DNA of 46,814 bases from a virus, in the IMG/VR virus record IMGVR_UViG_3300014502_000335, positions 1 through 46,814 of that record. One strand, 5' to 3'. The translations under genes and the position numbers were made by a program. Numbering within the stretch: position 1 is the stretch's first letter; each line of letters starts with the position of its first letter. Positions 9,350 to 20,230 of this stretch are shown here, one piece after another. The notes under the pieces are model-generated. The model was not told where the DNA came from. It ran no database searches and saw only the letters and a program-made list of their open reading frames with translations.

Positions 9350-11167
9350 ATGGCATTCGTCCCTCGCAGTTTCGAGCAAATCCTCCTGGATATGGTTAAC
9401 CATGTCCGAGCCAATACGACTCTGACTGACTTCACTGTGGGGTCAGTGATTCGAACGCTTCTAGAAGCTGCAGCTCTCGAAGATGACGAACAGTATTACC
9501 AGATGGTTCAGTTGCTTGATGTCTTCAGAATTGCAACTGCTGTGGGGACGGATCTGGATGAGAGAGCGGCAGATTTAAATGAGACACGTCTGCCTGCCAA
9601 AGCTGCCTTTGGGAAGGTAGTCATTACCAATGAAGGTCTGGCTAAGGACATTCTGTCCTTTGATGGTTTCCCTGCTGATCCATCAGTAATGGTGGATGAT
9701 TCAACTGGATTTCCTGCCACTCCTCCAAACTTCGATATTCGAGTTGGTGAGGGAACTCCTCAAGTTGAAGATATGACTATTACTGGTAATGACACTTCAA
9801 CTGGAGTCCTAACACTTCTAGTTCCGTTAGTGAAGGATCATTTCAGTGGTGAGAGAGTAACTGTTCTGTCTGGATCTGATGTTGTCATTGCTCCAGGAGT
9901 TCAGGTTCAGGTTCCAGCACAGGGAATGAACCTGCCCATCAAATACTCCACAGTTGAGACTGGAGTGATCGTCAAGGGGAACTATGAGTCGGGGTTGATT
10001 GCCGTCAGAGCCAATGAGGTTGGTAGTTCAGGTAATGCCCCAGCAGGGAGTATCTCTCAGTTTGTTTCGGCTCCTCCGTTTGGGGGGGCTGGGGTAACCA
10101 ACCCGGCTGATGTGGTGGGTGGTCGAGATCTGGAGACAGATGACCAGTTCCGAGACAGGTTGCTTCACAAGTACGCTCAGCTGTCTAGAGGCGTTCCTGA
10201 AGCTATCACACAGACTGTCATTGGTGTTGAGGACAACAACACTGGGCAGCGAATTGTAGCTGCCAAGTTGCGTGAGGATTTCATCATCGATCAGCACACG
10301 CTTTTCATTGATGATGGAACAGGACTGGTTCCTGATTTCGTTGCGATGGGTTCGTCTACTTTGACAGCTATTGCAACTTCTGGTGTTACTACAGTTCTGG
10401 CTGTCATTGACGCAAGTGGGTTTCCGTCTAGTGGATTGCTCATGCTCAATGATGCCAACATCGAACTTGTGGAGTTCAGTAGTAAAGGTCCAGGAAACAA
10501 TCTCAATCTGACAGCTCCAGTAGCTTATGGTCATTCCATAGGTGCTGAAGTCATGCTTGTGGATGATCTAGGTACAGCTACAGATGGTCAGAACTTCTTC
10601 CAACTTCGAAACTTCCCTGTTCTGAGAAACAGTTATGCAATCTTCGACAATGGGTCTGGCACCTTCCAGCGGAGAACAGATCCTACTGATTTCTTCCTCA
10701 ACAGAACCAATGGAGAGTTGGAGTATGTTGGAGCTGGTCTGTCTGCTGGAATAAAAGTGGTAGCAAACTACAACTACTACACTGGTCTTGTTCAGCTGGC
10801 TCAGAAGGTACTGAATGGTGATCCAAAGGATAGTGTGAACTATCCTGGTGTTGTTGCAGGTGGCATCATCATCCATATCGATGTCCCAATACTGCGTCGT
10901 ATCACTGTGCTACTGGGTCTGTCGATCCTGAATGGGTTCGACAATGCAACAGTAGTTTCTAATGTGATCAGATCTGTGAAAGCCTACATCGACAACTTGA
11001 ACATTGGTGACAGCGTTATCAGAGCCAAGATTATTGAACTGGCCATGTTGGTGAGTGGTGTAGAAAATGTCATAGTCAAAATGCCTACTGAGGATATCAT
11101 CGTTCTGGAAGATGAGCTTCCAGTTTCGTTTGATTCCAATGGGAACAGCCTGATTTCGGTGTATTAA
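9350..11167 (+). CDS. baseplate J-like protein (gp47/gpJ family)
   Basis: 605 residues. The start is typical of the family: a helix-rich N-terminus with DFTVGSVIRTLLEA (residues about 25-40), then TDLDERAADL. The middle has baseplate-J-like beta strands with GRDLETDDQFRDRLL, a family hallmark. An extra beta module is inserted at about residues 340-405 and resembles modules in the next gene. The protein is a wedge component controlling sheath contraction. The ATG is 2 bases after the previous stop and the stop overlaps the next ATG (TAATG), so translation is probably coupled. Confidence 0.85.
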   Translation: MAFVPRSFEQILLDMVNHVRANTTLTDFTVGSVIRTLLEAAALEDDEQYYQMVQLLDVFRIATAVGTDLDERAADLNETRLPAKAAFGKVVITNEGLAKDILSFDGFPADPSVMVDDSTGFPATPPNFDIRVGEGTPQVEDMTITGNDTSTGVLTLLVPLVKDHFSGERVTVLSGSDVVIAPGVQVQVPAQGMNLPIKYSTVETGVIVKGNYESGLIAVRANEVGSSGNAPAGSISQFVSAPPFGGAGVTNPADVVGGRDLETDDQFRDRLLHKYAQLSRGVPEAITQTVIGVEDNNTGQRIVAAKLREDFIIDQHTLFIDDGTGLVPDFVAMGSSTLTAIATSGVTTVLAVIDASGFPSSGLLMLNDANIELVEFSSKGPGNNLNLTAPVAYGHSIGAEVMLVDDLGTATDGQNFFQLRNFPVLRNSYAIFDNGSGTFQRRTDPTDFFLNRTNGELEYVGAGLSAGIKVVANYNYYTGLVQLAQKVLNGDPKDSVNYPGVVAGGIIIHIDVPILRRITVLLGLSILNGFDNATVVSNVIRSVKAYIDNLNIGDSVIRAKIIELAMLVSGVENVIVKMPTEDIIVLEDELPVSFDSNGNSLISVY

Positions 11168-13968
11168 TGACTACGTTCAAGTCAGCGATCAAAGAATGTA
11201 AAGATCAGCTGTTCCTTGATCGAGCAGTTGCTAAGTATCTGTCGCATGTCACATCCAATCTAAGCTTTAATCGACCCATGTTTGGATTCAGTGATGACAG
11301 TATCTGGAGAGCTGTAGTCAGGAGACTGGCTCTAGATTATAGGCAAGTTCTCCCTTTGTTCTACGACCTGATGACAATTATCTTTGGTCCTCGTAGAACT
11401 GTATCATCTGTTCTGGCAGAGAATGTAGCGATTAATGATGACACAGTTTCAGTAACAGATTGGATGAATATTCCACAACGGGGTGTGCTGGTAATTGATG
11501 AAGGTTTGGCTAGTGCAGAGACAATTGAATACACTTTCCGTGATCCTAGAAATGGAGTTGTTACCTTAGAAAGTATTGCAACAAAGGTACACACAGCAGT
11601 TGTAAACAATGCTCTGGGATATCTGACAGCAGCTATTGCTCCTGCAGCAGTTACTTTAGTGCTGGAAGACACTAGCCAGTTTCCAATTCCAGCTGGTGGT
11701 GCCCAGTACACCATGATTGTTGATCAAGGGGAGGACAACGAAGAAGTAGTCCTCTTGTCTGCTAACGTGCCTGCGACTAGCACGCTGACCATCGCTGCTG
11801 GTCTGGTCAACAATCATGCTGGACCAACACCAACTCCTACCACGGGACAGGTTTTGCAAATCCTGGCAGGGGGCAGCGTTCTCAAGCTGAACAGCACTCG
11901 CAACTTCCCTGCGCAAGGGCTCATCCGAGTGCAGCAGGATGTCCTGGCGGGCACTCCTACTATCACGCTTCGGTATGTGGAGAATGATGTTGACAATGAC
12001 CTTCTGACGCTTGCAAAGCCTGCTAGTGGGGCCTACACACTCCCAGGAGCCGGGACTGTGACAGTGACGCTCATGAAGCCTGGAGCAACCGTCCAGATGG
12101 CTCAGGTGCAGGTCAAGGGGGTAGGTTGGGACATCTTCCAGACCAGGCCCAAGCTGGTCCAGATTTATCTACCACCAGACATCATTCGGAATCGATTGGT
12201 TGATGCTTCATTCCTTCATTCTGCGGTGATTGCATCACCACCAGCTTTGACTGCAACTGCTGGGGCTACTGTTGGTGATACTATTCTTTGTGCAGTTGCC
12301 ACTGATCCTAACATTCTTCCATTCCCTAGTTCTGGGATAATTGTCATTAACTCTGGTGGTGGTACTGAGGAATATATTGGATACACAATTCCTGATCAAG
12401 TCAAGACAGAAGTTCTCACTAGTGTTGCAGCTGGAGTAACTGAGATATACGTCAACGATGTTAAAGCACTCAAAGACTGTGAAATAGTAAATCCAGACAA
12501 GTGGGTTTGCTTATCGCAGAATAGTGTTGTCAGATATGAAAGAGTAAAATACACTGATTTAGATCTTGCAACAAACAAGATTACTCTCGCAGCAGTAACA
12601 GCCAAAGCTCACAACAGTATTGACACTGTTGGAGCCCTGAATGCTGGGTCTGGCTTCTATCTGTCTAGACCGTTAGCTCATACTCATCTTGCAGCAGAAC
12701 CAGTGAGCCTGGTCCAGATTCCTTGGGTTGGAACTTTGCTTGAGGATGGTCGGATATCATTCACCCCTGGAAGCAGGAAGTTCTCAGGACATTACGTTTA
12801 TGATCCTGCGTCTTATTATGCCAGAACTATCCAAACTACCCTGGCTGAGAATCTAGCGGGTCCCATTGGGATGACAGTAGATCAGCATCTTGGTCGATTT
12901 GCCATTGAAGTCAAAAACGCTGAGCTATTCAATGCTGCTGGAGCTTTCAGTGTACGTTTGAGTCGAGGTGGGGATGAGGAAACTATCCTGACCCAGAAGG
13001 TCGTGACCAGAGCTACCTTCAAAGCTCTGGGAGTGGTCACCACGACTGGCACTGCGGGAGCATTCGTACTTACAGTTGTGGGAATGCCAATTTGGATTGG
13101 TGATCTATTAGGAATACGATTGCTAGTTAATGCTGGTACTGCCACCGAAGAAGTAGTTATCCTGAAGAAAGTAGTAGGAGCTACATCCATTACTTTGGAA
13201 GAACCATTGGTTTACAGCCATGGTGCGGCTGAACCAATTGTCTTGATGTCTGATGTGATTCTGTTAACTGAAGGATTGGTCAACAATCACTTTGGTTATG
13301 CAGGTTGGACTCAGAGAAAGGTTCGCTATCCCGGAAGAGGTCATTGTGGTGACCCAGGTTTACACATTGACAGCATAATTACCAAAGTTGAGGAAATCAG
13401 AACCAGAATCGATGTGGTTAGTGCAGCTACACTACCAGCCACAGAAGATGGTGTTCTGATTAACTTTGGTAATCAGAAGATAATGGCTGAGAATCAGATT
13501 GCAGCAGATACTGCTGCGGCTTCAGGAACTATCACATTGGTCAACTCGGCTGCTTTTCCAGTAGTAGGTTATCCATACATGGTTGAAGTTGGTGTTGACT
13601 GTGATGTGCTGGAGATACTAGGAGTTGCTGGAAACGTAGCTAATGTTCTGACTCTTTCTGGGACGACTCAGTTTGCTCATAAGAAGGGTGAATGGGTCAG
13701 ATACCGTCCAGGAGCAACGGAGAAAGTAACTTACACGAGCACGGTTACAGGTGGGCCAGAACGTCTGCTGTTTGCAGATGGGATCAGATTCACTGATAGC
13801 CATCTCAAGGGAGAAGTTGTTTCTCTTAACAATAGAAATAGCATTCCTTCGAAGTATGGCACTGACTATCCTTTGACTCTTCCTGCGGATTGGATGAGTC
13901 GGTTACAGTACCTCTTTGATCATGGTCGGGCTGCTGGTGTCCAGATCGTGATAATCGACAGCAAGTAA
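11167..13968 (+). CDS. large baseplate/tail-tip protein made of repeated beta modules
   Basis: 933 residues. A short helical N-terminus (YRQVLPLFYDLMTIIFGP) probably anchors it to the baseplate. The rest contains about six or seven degenerate copies of a roughly 65-residue beta module (pattern: short strand, FP..G, strand, EEVVIL or similar, LTL, H..GE). Examples begin near residues 160, 400, 615 and 780. The same module occurs in the gpJ-like protein and the tail spike. Position suggests a gpI-like or wedge-to-fibre connector, but I do not recognise the family. ATG overlaps the gpJ stop. Confidence 0.6.
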   Translation: MTTFKSAIKECKDQLFLDRAVAKYLSHVTSNLSFNRPMFGFSDDSIWRAVVRRLALDYRQVLPLFYDLMTIIFGPRRTVSSVLAENVAINDDTVSVTDWMNIPQRGVLVIDEGLASAETIEYTFRDPRNGVVTLESIATKVHTAVVNNALGYLTAAIAPAAVTLVLEDTSQFPIPAGGAQYTMIVDQGEDNEEVVLLSANVPATSTLTIAAGLVNNHAGPTPTPTTGQVLQILAGGSVLKLNSTRNFPAQGLIRVQQDVLAGTPTITLRYVENDVDNDLLTLAKPASGAYTLPGAGTVTVTLMKPGATVQMAQVQVKGVGWDIFQTRPKLVQIYLPPDIIRNRLVDASFLHSAVIASPPALTATAGATVGDTILCAVATDPNILPFPSSGIIVINSGGGTEEYIGYTIPDQVKTEVLTSVAAGVTEIYVNDVKALKDCEIVNPDKWVCLSQNSVVRYERVKYTDLDLATNKITLAAVTAKAHNSIDTVGALNAGSGFYLSRPLAHTHLAAEPVSLVQIPWVGTLLEDGRISFTPGSRKFSGHYVYDPASYYARTIQTTLAENLAGPIGMTVDQHLGRFAIEVKNAELFNAAGAFSVRLSRGGDEETILTQKVVTRATFKALGVVTTTGTAGAFVLTVVGMPIWIGDLLGIRLLVNAGTATEEVVILKKVVGATSITLEEPLVYSHGAAEPIVLMSDVILLTEGLVNNHFGYAGWTQRKVRYPGRGHCGDPGLHIDSIITKVEEIRTRIDVVSAATLPATEDGVLINFGNQKIMAENQIAADTAAASGTITLVNSAAFPVVGYPYMVEVGVDCDVLEILGVAGNVANVLTLSGTTQFAHKKGEWVRYRPGATEKVTYTSTVTGGPERLLFADGIRFTDSHLKGEVVSLNNRNSIPSKYGTDYPLTLPADWMSRLQYLFDHGRAAGVQIVIIDSK

Positions 13969-13979
13969 GGAGATGATCA

Positions 13980-16900
13980 ATGTCCGTTCAAGCAACTAGA
14001 CTCAGCCCGAACGAGCGTCTTGACAAAGAGGACATGGATAATGTTGAGGTGTTCGCTAAGGGTTATTCTGATCTGAAGACGAAGCAGGCATGGCTTGACC
14101 TGAGATCGAGAATCCTGAGAGGATTCAGAATTGAGCTTCCCGATCAAGATCTATATCCTGGTCGTGTCACGATCCATGCTGGAGTCGCTCTCGACATGAA
14201 TGGGCAGTTGATTTTCAATGAGGGTCAGCCTGATGTGTCCAGAACTATTACGCTTCAGGGAGCTGCTACAACCTTCTTTCTGGAGATCCAATTCGTAGAG
14301 GCAGCTGCTGGATTAGACTCTCGTGGGTTCTGGGACCCCACAGTTGACAACGGGACAGATCCGTCTGGTGACCCACGACCTGATGGTCAGGAGTTCAGCT
14401 CTGCTGTTGCAACCAGAACCACAAGGGATTGGAAGATCTTCCAACCTGTTCGTACTGGAGGCAGCAAGTTCTCCGTTGACGGTGATCCTACTTCTACTGT
14501 CATCCCTCTGGTCAAGCTCATCACTGATGCTTCGAACAAGATCAAGGTAGCTGTGAATCCAGGGTTGTTTACAGAGATGGCTGCCACAACGATCTTGGAA
14601 GTGATTTCTGCAACTTCAATTAGAGTTCAAGATTCGACTCTCCTGTCTGATGCTGCTGGATCATTGGTTGTTGGTGATGGTCTTGCTGCACCACCAAAAG
14701 AGACAGTAACTGTCACTACAAACGACAGAGCAACTAATATTGTGACAATCTCTGCTTTGGCTAATACTCATTATCCTGGAGAGATTGTTCGTGTAGCAGC
14801 TGGTGGTCCAACCTTCATTGTTGAAAGTCCATATGGTAGATATGCAAAAGGAACAAATCCAATTGATTACAGAGACAGAATGTTTCAGGGGGATGAAGAA
14901 CATGGTCATCTTCTAGCACGAGGCAGAACAGGTGTTGTCACTGACAGATCTGATGTCAGTCTCCAGTCTTTGAAGGACTACGTGGATTTCCTTTCGGCTC
15001 AGATTCAGGAGTTGAAGTGGGGGGCTACGAGTCCTTATCTTCCTGCAACTGCAGCGGAGAGGCTTCCTCCTGGTCTGGCTGTGCCTCTAGATACTGTTCC
15101 TCGCTACTACAGCCGGTCCTCTGGGGTGAATGGGGCTCGCACAGCAGCCATCACCATTGGGGATGGTGTGACCTCGTGGGGTGACATCAATGGAACCTCT
15201 GAGGTTGTTCTGCAAGCAGCCCACGATGCTCTTCCGGCTGCTGGAGGTAGAATCTTCCTCAAGAGGGGTTCTTACACTCTAGCTAATGATCTGGATTGGA
15301 CCAACACTGGATCAGTCACTATTGAAGGTGAGGAAGGATCTATCATCGTTGTTAGTGGTGGACGTATTCACATCGCTACTACTGGAAGTATTGCACTCAA
15401 GAACATCATCATCCAGGAAGGTACTACTGTGGTTGGCATCCTTGTTGACACTGCCAATCCAAATGGGTTCTGGATGGAGAATGTATTGATGTCTAATGCA
15501 GCTTTCAATTTGAATGCTGCACTTCCGTCTACCTCTTCATTCAGAAGAGTGACTTTTGGTGCTGCTAGTATCGGAATGGCAGCAACACCATTGTTCTGGG
15601 TTGGTACTACTGGAACCGTTTCTGGTACATTCAACGAATGTGACTTCTTCCATGCTTCTATGGTATCTGCATCGTGTTCCTTGATTGATTGTATCAATGG
15701 TACACCAACAATTGCTATGTCTGGTGCTAACTTCGTTGATTGTAGCTTCCTTACACTTCTGACAAATGTTGAGAGTGTAAATCTTGGTTACACCTCAAAT
15801 CTTGTGGCCTTTGACAGATGCTACTTCGCATCTGGTCTTACTCTTTGTCATGTTCGAGCCTTTGGTGGAACTAATATCAAATTCACTAACTGTATCGGTA
15901 TGGATTCTATTGCTGCATTCTTCCAAGGCATTGATGTAACTCATGTTGAGGTGTCTGGATACCTCAATAACAACACTGTTGCTTTTCCAGCAGTTGAACT
16001 AGTCAACTGTAACAGAGCCAGAATCAGGGGTTGTGATGTAAAAGTTAATTCAACGGTGTCTTTGGCTGGATGTGCTTTTCTAATCACATGTACGACTGGC
16101 ATCGTTGAAGACACTTTGATTGAAGGCAATACAATTAAGGGTGACACTACCAAGGGGCCGCCTACAGACTTCTCTCTGACGACTGGGATCATCTTCAGGA
16201 ACAATGGTGGTGCTCTCACAACTTTCAGTAACATCAGAGTTAGGGGAAACTGTTTTGACAGTGTTGAGACTGGAATCTATTTTGCCAACCCAGGAGTGAC
16301 AGGTATTTATGCTGGTGTAAATGTTAGTGGTAATCAGTTCACAGACAATTCTGGTGGTCTTGGCATAGCTCTCAATTTTAAGTTGGGAGTTCTGTTTGGG
16401 GCATCCAGCGTTCTGAACGATGTTGATGTTGTCGAGAATTGTTTCGAGGGTATTGGTGCTCGTGTTGTGGATCTAGTTGCTGGCAATCCTCGTACAGCAA
16501 TCAGATTCTTGGGAGCATTTAACAACAACATAAACATCCTGAGCAATGTTATAAGTGGTGTTGGTAGTTTAGTTAATACTACTAGTGATAGTGCAGGTAT
16601 TTACCTTTCAACGTTAGCAAGTGGATCAATTGTTGGAAATACCGTTCAATCTGTTTGTGGGATAGGATCTTGGGGGATTCATGTTGGTGGCTATTTGTAT
16701 AGCTGCACTGTTACGGGCAATGTGTTCAAGGATATCAATTCTCCTACTGGAGATGCAGCTGGAATCAATATTCCTAACTGCAGTGACTCTACATTGTCTT
16801 CCAACACGTTCAATAACATCACTAGCACTGCTGGTGGCATGGGCTACGCTATCCTAGCTTCCACAATTACAGGAACCATAGAAAACGTTTCTATGGTTGG

Positions 16901-17546
16901 CAACAACTGCTTCAGCGGAGATGCAACATCAAGTTTTATCAAAATCAATGTTTTCACTACAAAGAAGGTATCTATTACTGGAAACACCTTTAACAACATT
17001 GTTGGTGCTGCTGCAGAGGGAATTCTTGTTATGGCAGCAGGCACTGGTGGTGACCTACAATCTATTACCATTACTGGGAACATTCTAACATGTGCCCAAG
17101 ACGGCATCACTGTAGATTCCATCACAGCAGCAGTATACAAAAATGTAGCTATTCAAGGTAACAACATAACTGCATTGACAGAGAATGGTATTAATGTATA
17201 CAGGATCATAGGTTGTACTATTACTGGAAACACAATTCACTGTTATGCAGATAAGTGGAACATCTACTGTGAGTATTGTACCTGGCTTAGTATCACAGGA
17301 AACAACTTATGGCAGGATGTTGGCACAGCAGCGGGTAATATCGAGCTGGAAGTTGGTTGTGATAACTATCTTGTGCAAAGCAATACCTGTTATATAACAG
17401 GAGCATTCTTCACCATACAAACCTCAGCTGCAGTCGGTGGAGGTAAAGGTATGGTTTCGGAAAATCTAATTAGTGATGGTGCAGACCTTAGGGTTAACGA
17501 CAATGCAGTTGGATCTGGAACTGGAAGTCCAAACATTCAGATTTAA
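13980..17546 (+). CDS. tail spike with parallel beta-helix
   Basis: 1188 residues with AAGGAG upstream. Residues about 1-200 form a baseplate-attachment region containing one beta module like that of the preceding gene. From about residue 390 to the end the sequence is a right-handed parallel beta-helix of the pectate-lyase/NosD type: many turns with ITGNTF, VSGNQF, IQGNNI and similar, each ending in N or C/F stacks. Phage spikes of this shape bind and often cleave surface polysaccharide. I cannot identify catalytic residues, so enzymatic activity is possible but unproven. The many GN-turns are visible directly; the receptor role is inferred. Confidence 0.75.
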   Translation: MSVQATRLSPNERLDKEDMDNVEVFAKGYSDLKTKQAWLDLRSRILRGFRIELPDQDLYPGRVTIHAGVALDMNGQLIFNEGQPDVSRTITLQGAATTFFLEIQFVEAAAGLDSRGFWDPTVDNGTDPSGDPRPDGQEFSSAVATRTTRDWKIFQPVRTGGSKFSVDGDPTSTVIPLVKLITDASNKIKVAVNPGLFTEMAATTILEVISATSIRVQDSTLLSDAAGSLVVGDGLAAPPKETVTVTTNDRATNIVTISALANTHYPGEIVRVAAGGPTFIVESPYGRYAKGTNPIDYRDRMFQGDEEHGHLLARGRTGVVTDRSDVSLQSLKDYVDFLSAQIQELKWGATSPYLPATAAERLPPGLAVPLDTVPRYYSRSSGVNGARTAAITIGDGVTSWGDINGTSEVVLQAAHDALPAAGGRIFLKRGSYTLANDLDWTNTGSVTIEGEEGSIIVVSGGRIHIATTGSIALKNIIIQEGTTVVGILVDTANPNGFWMENVLMSNAAFNLNAALPSTSSFRRVTFGAASIGMAATPLFWVGTTGTVSGTFNECDFFHASMVSASCSLIDCINGTPTIAMSGANFVDCSFLTLLTNVESVNLGYTSNLVAFDRCYFASGLTLCHVRAFGGTNIKFTNCIGMDSIAAFFQGIDVTHVEVSGYLNNNTVAFPAVELVNCNRARIRGCDVKVNSTVSLAGCAFLITCTTGIVEDTLIEGNTIKGDTTKGPPTDFSLTTGIIFRNNGGALTTFSNIRVRGNCFDSVETGIYFANPGVTGIYAGVNVSGNQFTDNSGGLGIALNFKLGVLFGASSVLNDVDVVENCFEGIGARVVDLVAGNPRTAIRFLGAFNNNINILSNVISGVGSLVNTTSDSAGIYLSTLASGSIVGNTVQSVCGIGSWGIHVGGYLYSCTVTGNVFKDINSPTGDAAGINIPNCSDSTLSSNTFNNITSTAGGMGYAILASTITGTIENVSMVGNNCFSGDATSSFIKINVFTTKKVSITGNTFNNIVGAAAEGILVMAAGTGGDLQSITITGNILTCAQDGITVDSITAAVYKNVAIQGNNITALTENGINVYRIIGCTITGNTIHCYADKWNIYCEYCTWLSITGNNLWQDVGTAAGNIELEVGCDNYLVQSNTCYITGAFFTIQTSAAVGGGKGMVSENLISDGADLRVNDNAVGSGTGSPNIQI

Positions 17547-17558
17547 TAGGAGAAGATA

Positions 17559-17738
17559 ATGGCGAATCCAAGTTTTCCGCCTGTGCTACCTGATAGGGTT
17601 AAGAAGTACATTACAGTGGAAGTAGTTGACGAGAATACAATCAAGTTCAAAGCACTGGATGGAACCGTGCTACAAACTCTCACCAAAGCTCAGTACGAAG
17701 CAATGGTGAAGCCGGACATCAAACCAGTTGTTGGATAA
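17559..17738 (+). CDS. small hypothetical protein, 59 residues
   Basis: ATG 17559 after TAGGAGAAG, stop TAA at 17736-17738. The protein starts MANPSFPPVLPDRVKKYITV and has a short beta-rich centre (EVVDENTIKFKALDG) ending KPVVG. It lies between the spike and the holin-like gene and its end overlaps the upstream part of that gene's reading frame. No family recognised; its position could suit a spike accessory or chaperone. The strong ribosome site and sensible composition make it a likely real gene. Confidence 0.65.
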   Translation: MANPSFPPVLPDRVKKYITVEVVDENTIKFKALDGTVLQTLTKAQYEAMVKPDIKPVVG

Positions 17739-17748
17739 GGAGACTGCC

Positions 17749-18240
17749 ATGAAGAAGTTCCTGTTCGTGCTGGTGTTTTCGATTCTCATCGCCATCCCAC
17801 TGATCGCCTTCGCTCAGGTGCTGGACCCTAGCTTGTCCGCCCCATGGTGGAAGGTTCTGCTGAGCAATCTCCTGCAACTGGTCTTCTCTATTCTAGGTGT
17901 CATGGCTTCGATTCTTGTGACGGTGTTGCTAAAGAAGTATGGGTTTGCAGCTTACACTGACAAACTGAACACTGTCCTAGATCGATGCACAAGTTACGCT
18001 GAGCAGATGGCTCTTCAGGCTCTGAAACTCAATGGAGTACCCATGGGTAGTGCCGCAAAGCTAGAACTAGCTTTGCAGTTTGCTATGGAGAGAGCTAAAG
18101 AACTGGGGCTACCAGAAAAGGGTAAGGAGTGGTGGACTAAAAGGGTTGAATCATGGCTTGGCATTAAAAGCATTGATGTAAACATGGAAATGAAAATGAC
18201 CCGTATTGTCAACAATGGAGCAGTCATAGAGGGCAAGTAA
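17749..18240 (+). CDS. holin-like membrane protein (LLH-type candidate)
   Basis: 163 residues from ATG 17749 (AAGGAG upstream). Two hydrophobic segments lie near the N-terminus: residues about 4-23, which could be a signal peptide ending at AFA, and about 35-60 ([17 protein letters not shown]). A soluble helical part follows with [15 protein letters not shown]. This plan, an N-terminal membrane anchor then an amphipathic helical region with Y/A-EQ motifs, matches phage LL-H-type holins. A holin makes the inner-membrane hole for lysis. The alternative is a membrane protein anchoring the tail-fibre region. Placement among tail fibres rather than beside the endolysin is a caution. Confidence 0.5.
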   Translation: MKKFLFVLVFSILIAIPLIAFAQVLDPSLSAPWWKVLLSNLLQLVFSILGVMASILVTVLLKKYGFAAYTDKLNTVLDRCTSYAEQMALQALKLNGVPMGSAAKLELALQFAMERAKELGLPEKGKEWWTKRVESWLGIKSIDVNMEMKMTRIVNNGAVIEGK

Positions 18241-18247
18241 GAATATC

Positions 18248-20230
18248 ATGGGTTCCTTCGATAGAATCTCAGCAGCAATCAAGTCATGGGGTGATAGTGA
18301 TCCTATTACCAAACCTGTATTTGGTACAGATGGATCATTCTGGATTGCTACATCATGGTTTTACAATACGTTAAAGAAGATTGCTGTTGAAATTGATTTC
18401 ATTCGAGGAGTCCATGAATCAGGAGGAGCAGATCTAACTGTTCAATCCTGGGGGGATGGTCTCTACGCGAAACGTGTGGGGACGACTATCATTGGTGCCC
18501 CTGGTGGTGGAGCCACTGGTCCAACAGGACCAACAGGTCCCACAGGTCCCGCTGGTGGTCCTACAGGCGTGTCTGGACCTACAGGACCAACAGGCCCCAC
18601 AGGGATGACAGGTCCTGCTGGTGGAACTGGGATAAAAGGAGCTACTGGTCCCACAGGAATGACAGGTCCTGCGGGCGGCCCTACAGGTCCCTCTGGTCCT
18701 TCTGGACCCTCTGGACCTACTGGTCCTTCTGGGATGACAGGACCCAGTGGTGTCATAGGTGGCACTGGAGGAACAGGTAAAGCAGGACCTACTGGTCCCA
18801 CAGGATCAACAGGTCCCATAGGGATGACGGGTCCTGCTGGTGGAACTGGTCTTACTGGTCCTTCAGGTCCTTCTGGTACGACAGGTCCTTCTGGCCCATC
18901 GGGTGTGTCTGGACCATCGGGTGTGTCTGGTGTGTCTGGCCCATCAGGAACTACAGGTCCCTCTGGTCCTTCTGGGATGACGGGTCCAGCTGGTCCTACA
19001 GGTGAGTCTGGTCCTACGGGTCCTGCTGGTGGCCCTACAGGAGTGTCTGGACCCACAGGTGTGTCGGGACCTACAGGGATGACGGGTCCTGCTGGTGGCA
19101 CTGGAGGAACAGGATCAGCTGGAGGAACTGGTGGGACAGGACCAACTGGTCCTACGGGGATGACGGGTCCTGCTGGTGGCACTGGAGGAACAGGATCAGC
19201 TGGAGGAACTGGTGGAGTAGGACCCACTGGTTCCACAGGGATGACGGGTCCTGCTGGTGGCACTGGAGCTTCTGGTCCATCTGGAGTCTCTGGGGCTTCT
19301 GGAGTTCCAGGAACAGGTGGCACTGGTGGTGCTGGTGGAACAGGTGGCACTGGTGGAGTAGGATCAACTGGTCCAACTGGAGAGACTGGTCCTGCTGGTG
19401 GACCCACTGGACCTACTGGACCCACGGGTGAAACTGGTCCTGTTGGTCCTTCTGGTCTCTCTGGTCCCTCTGGAACTACAGGTCCCTCTGGACCATCAGG
19501 TGTGTCAGGTCCTTCTGGTCCCTCTGGTGTGTCAGGTCCCTCTGGACCATCAGGCGTATCAGGTCCCTCTGGAACTACAGGTTCCACAGGGATGACAGGT
19601 CCAGCTGGTGGAACAGGCGGCACTGGTGGAATAGGTGGCACAGGTGGAGCGGGTGGAACAGGTGGCACTGGAGCTTCTGGTCCATCTGGAGTCACAGGAG
19701 CCTCTGGAGTTCCTGGAACTGGTGGAACGGGAGGAACAGGATCAGCTGGAGGCACTGGTGGAGTAGGACCAACGGGTCCAACTGGAATGACGGGTCCTGC
19801 TGGTGGAACAGGTGGGACTGGTGGAACAGGTGGTGGTGGAGGTGGAGGTGGTGCTACCGATATCTGTGTGCTGCTTGATAAGAGCACAGACAGTCCAAAT
19901 GATAGTGCGAAGGGAGCCTTTAGCTTCGATTCAAATGACTATTCCACGGCTACTACGATCAAATTCAAAGCCACAGGCTACACCACGAATGTGTCTGCAG
20001 CACTCACAGGCACACTCACGCTCTACAACAAGACTGATAGTGCAGCCGTAACTAGTGGTGCATTGACTTTCAACTCTGTGACGATGGGGCAACAGATCAC
20101 AGTAGACATCAAAGCAAACCTTCCAGCATCGCTCAAAGTTTATGAACTGCGATTGAAGGTCACAGGTGGTGGTGGTCCTGGTTCACAAGATCTGCTAGTC
20201 ATCGAATCCGCTTACATGGAGATCAGGTAA
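18248..20230 (+). CDS. collagen-like tail fibre protein
   Basis: 660 residues. The N-terminal 80 residues are globular ([11 protein letters not shown]) and probably attach to the tail. Residues about 85-535 are almost unbroken Gly-X-Y triplets ([31 protein letters not shown]), which would form a collagen-like triple helix. Residues about 540-660 form a beta-sandwich-like head with acidic residues ([15 protein letters not shown]). Collagen-like stalks occur in phage fibres as trimeric spacers. The repeats are highly similar at DNA level, so length changes by recombination are likely. The antisense strand of the repeats is also open but is a by-product. Its stop overlaps the next ATG. Confidence 0.8.
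   Translation: MGSFDRISAAIKSWGDSDPITKPVFGTDGSFWIATSWFYNTLKKIAVEIDFIRGVHESGGADLTVQSWGDGLYAKRVGTTIIGAPGGGATGPTGPTGPTGPAGGPTGVSGPTGPTGPTGMTGPAGGTGIKGATGPTGMTGPAGGPTGPSGPSGPSGPTGPSGMTGPSGVIGGTGGTGKAGPTGPTGSTGPIGMTGPAGGTGLTGPSGPSGTTGPSGPSGVSGPSGVSGVSGPSGTTGPSGPSGMTGPAGPTGESGPTGPAGGPTGVSGPTGVSGPTGMTGPAGGTGGTGSAGGTGGTGPTGPTGMTGPAGGTGGTGSAGGTGGVGPTGSTGMTGPAGGTGASGPSGVSGASGVPGTGGTGGAGGTGGTGGVGSTGPTGETGPAGGPTGPTGPTGETGPVGPSGLSGPSGTTGPSGPSGVSGPSGPSGVSGPSGPSGVSGPSGTTGSTGMTGPAGGTGGTGGIGGTGGAGGTGGTGASGPSGVTGASGVPGTGGTGGTGSAGGTGGVGPTGPTGMTGPAGGTGGTGGTGGGGGGGGATDICVLLDKSTDSPNDSAKGAFSFDSNDYSTATTIKFKATGYTTNVSAALTGTLTLYNKTDSAAVTSGALTFNSVTMGQQITVDIKANLPASLKVYELRLKVTGGGGPGSQDLLVIESAYMEIR

Noticed and set aside
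18490-19860. CRISPR-like spacing in the repeated tail-fibre DNA
   Set aside because: Repeats are triplet-based and variable in length, with no unique spacers; they encode collagen.
18463-19887. A 474-residue Pro/Val-rich open frame on the minus strand
   Set aside because: It is the complement of the Gly-X-Y codons of the collagen-like gene; such repeats keep the antisense frame open. No ribosome site or domain supports it.
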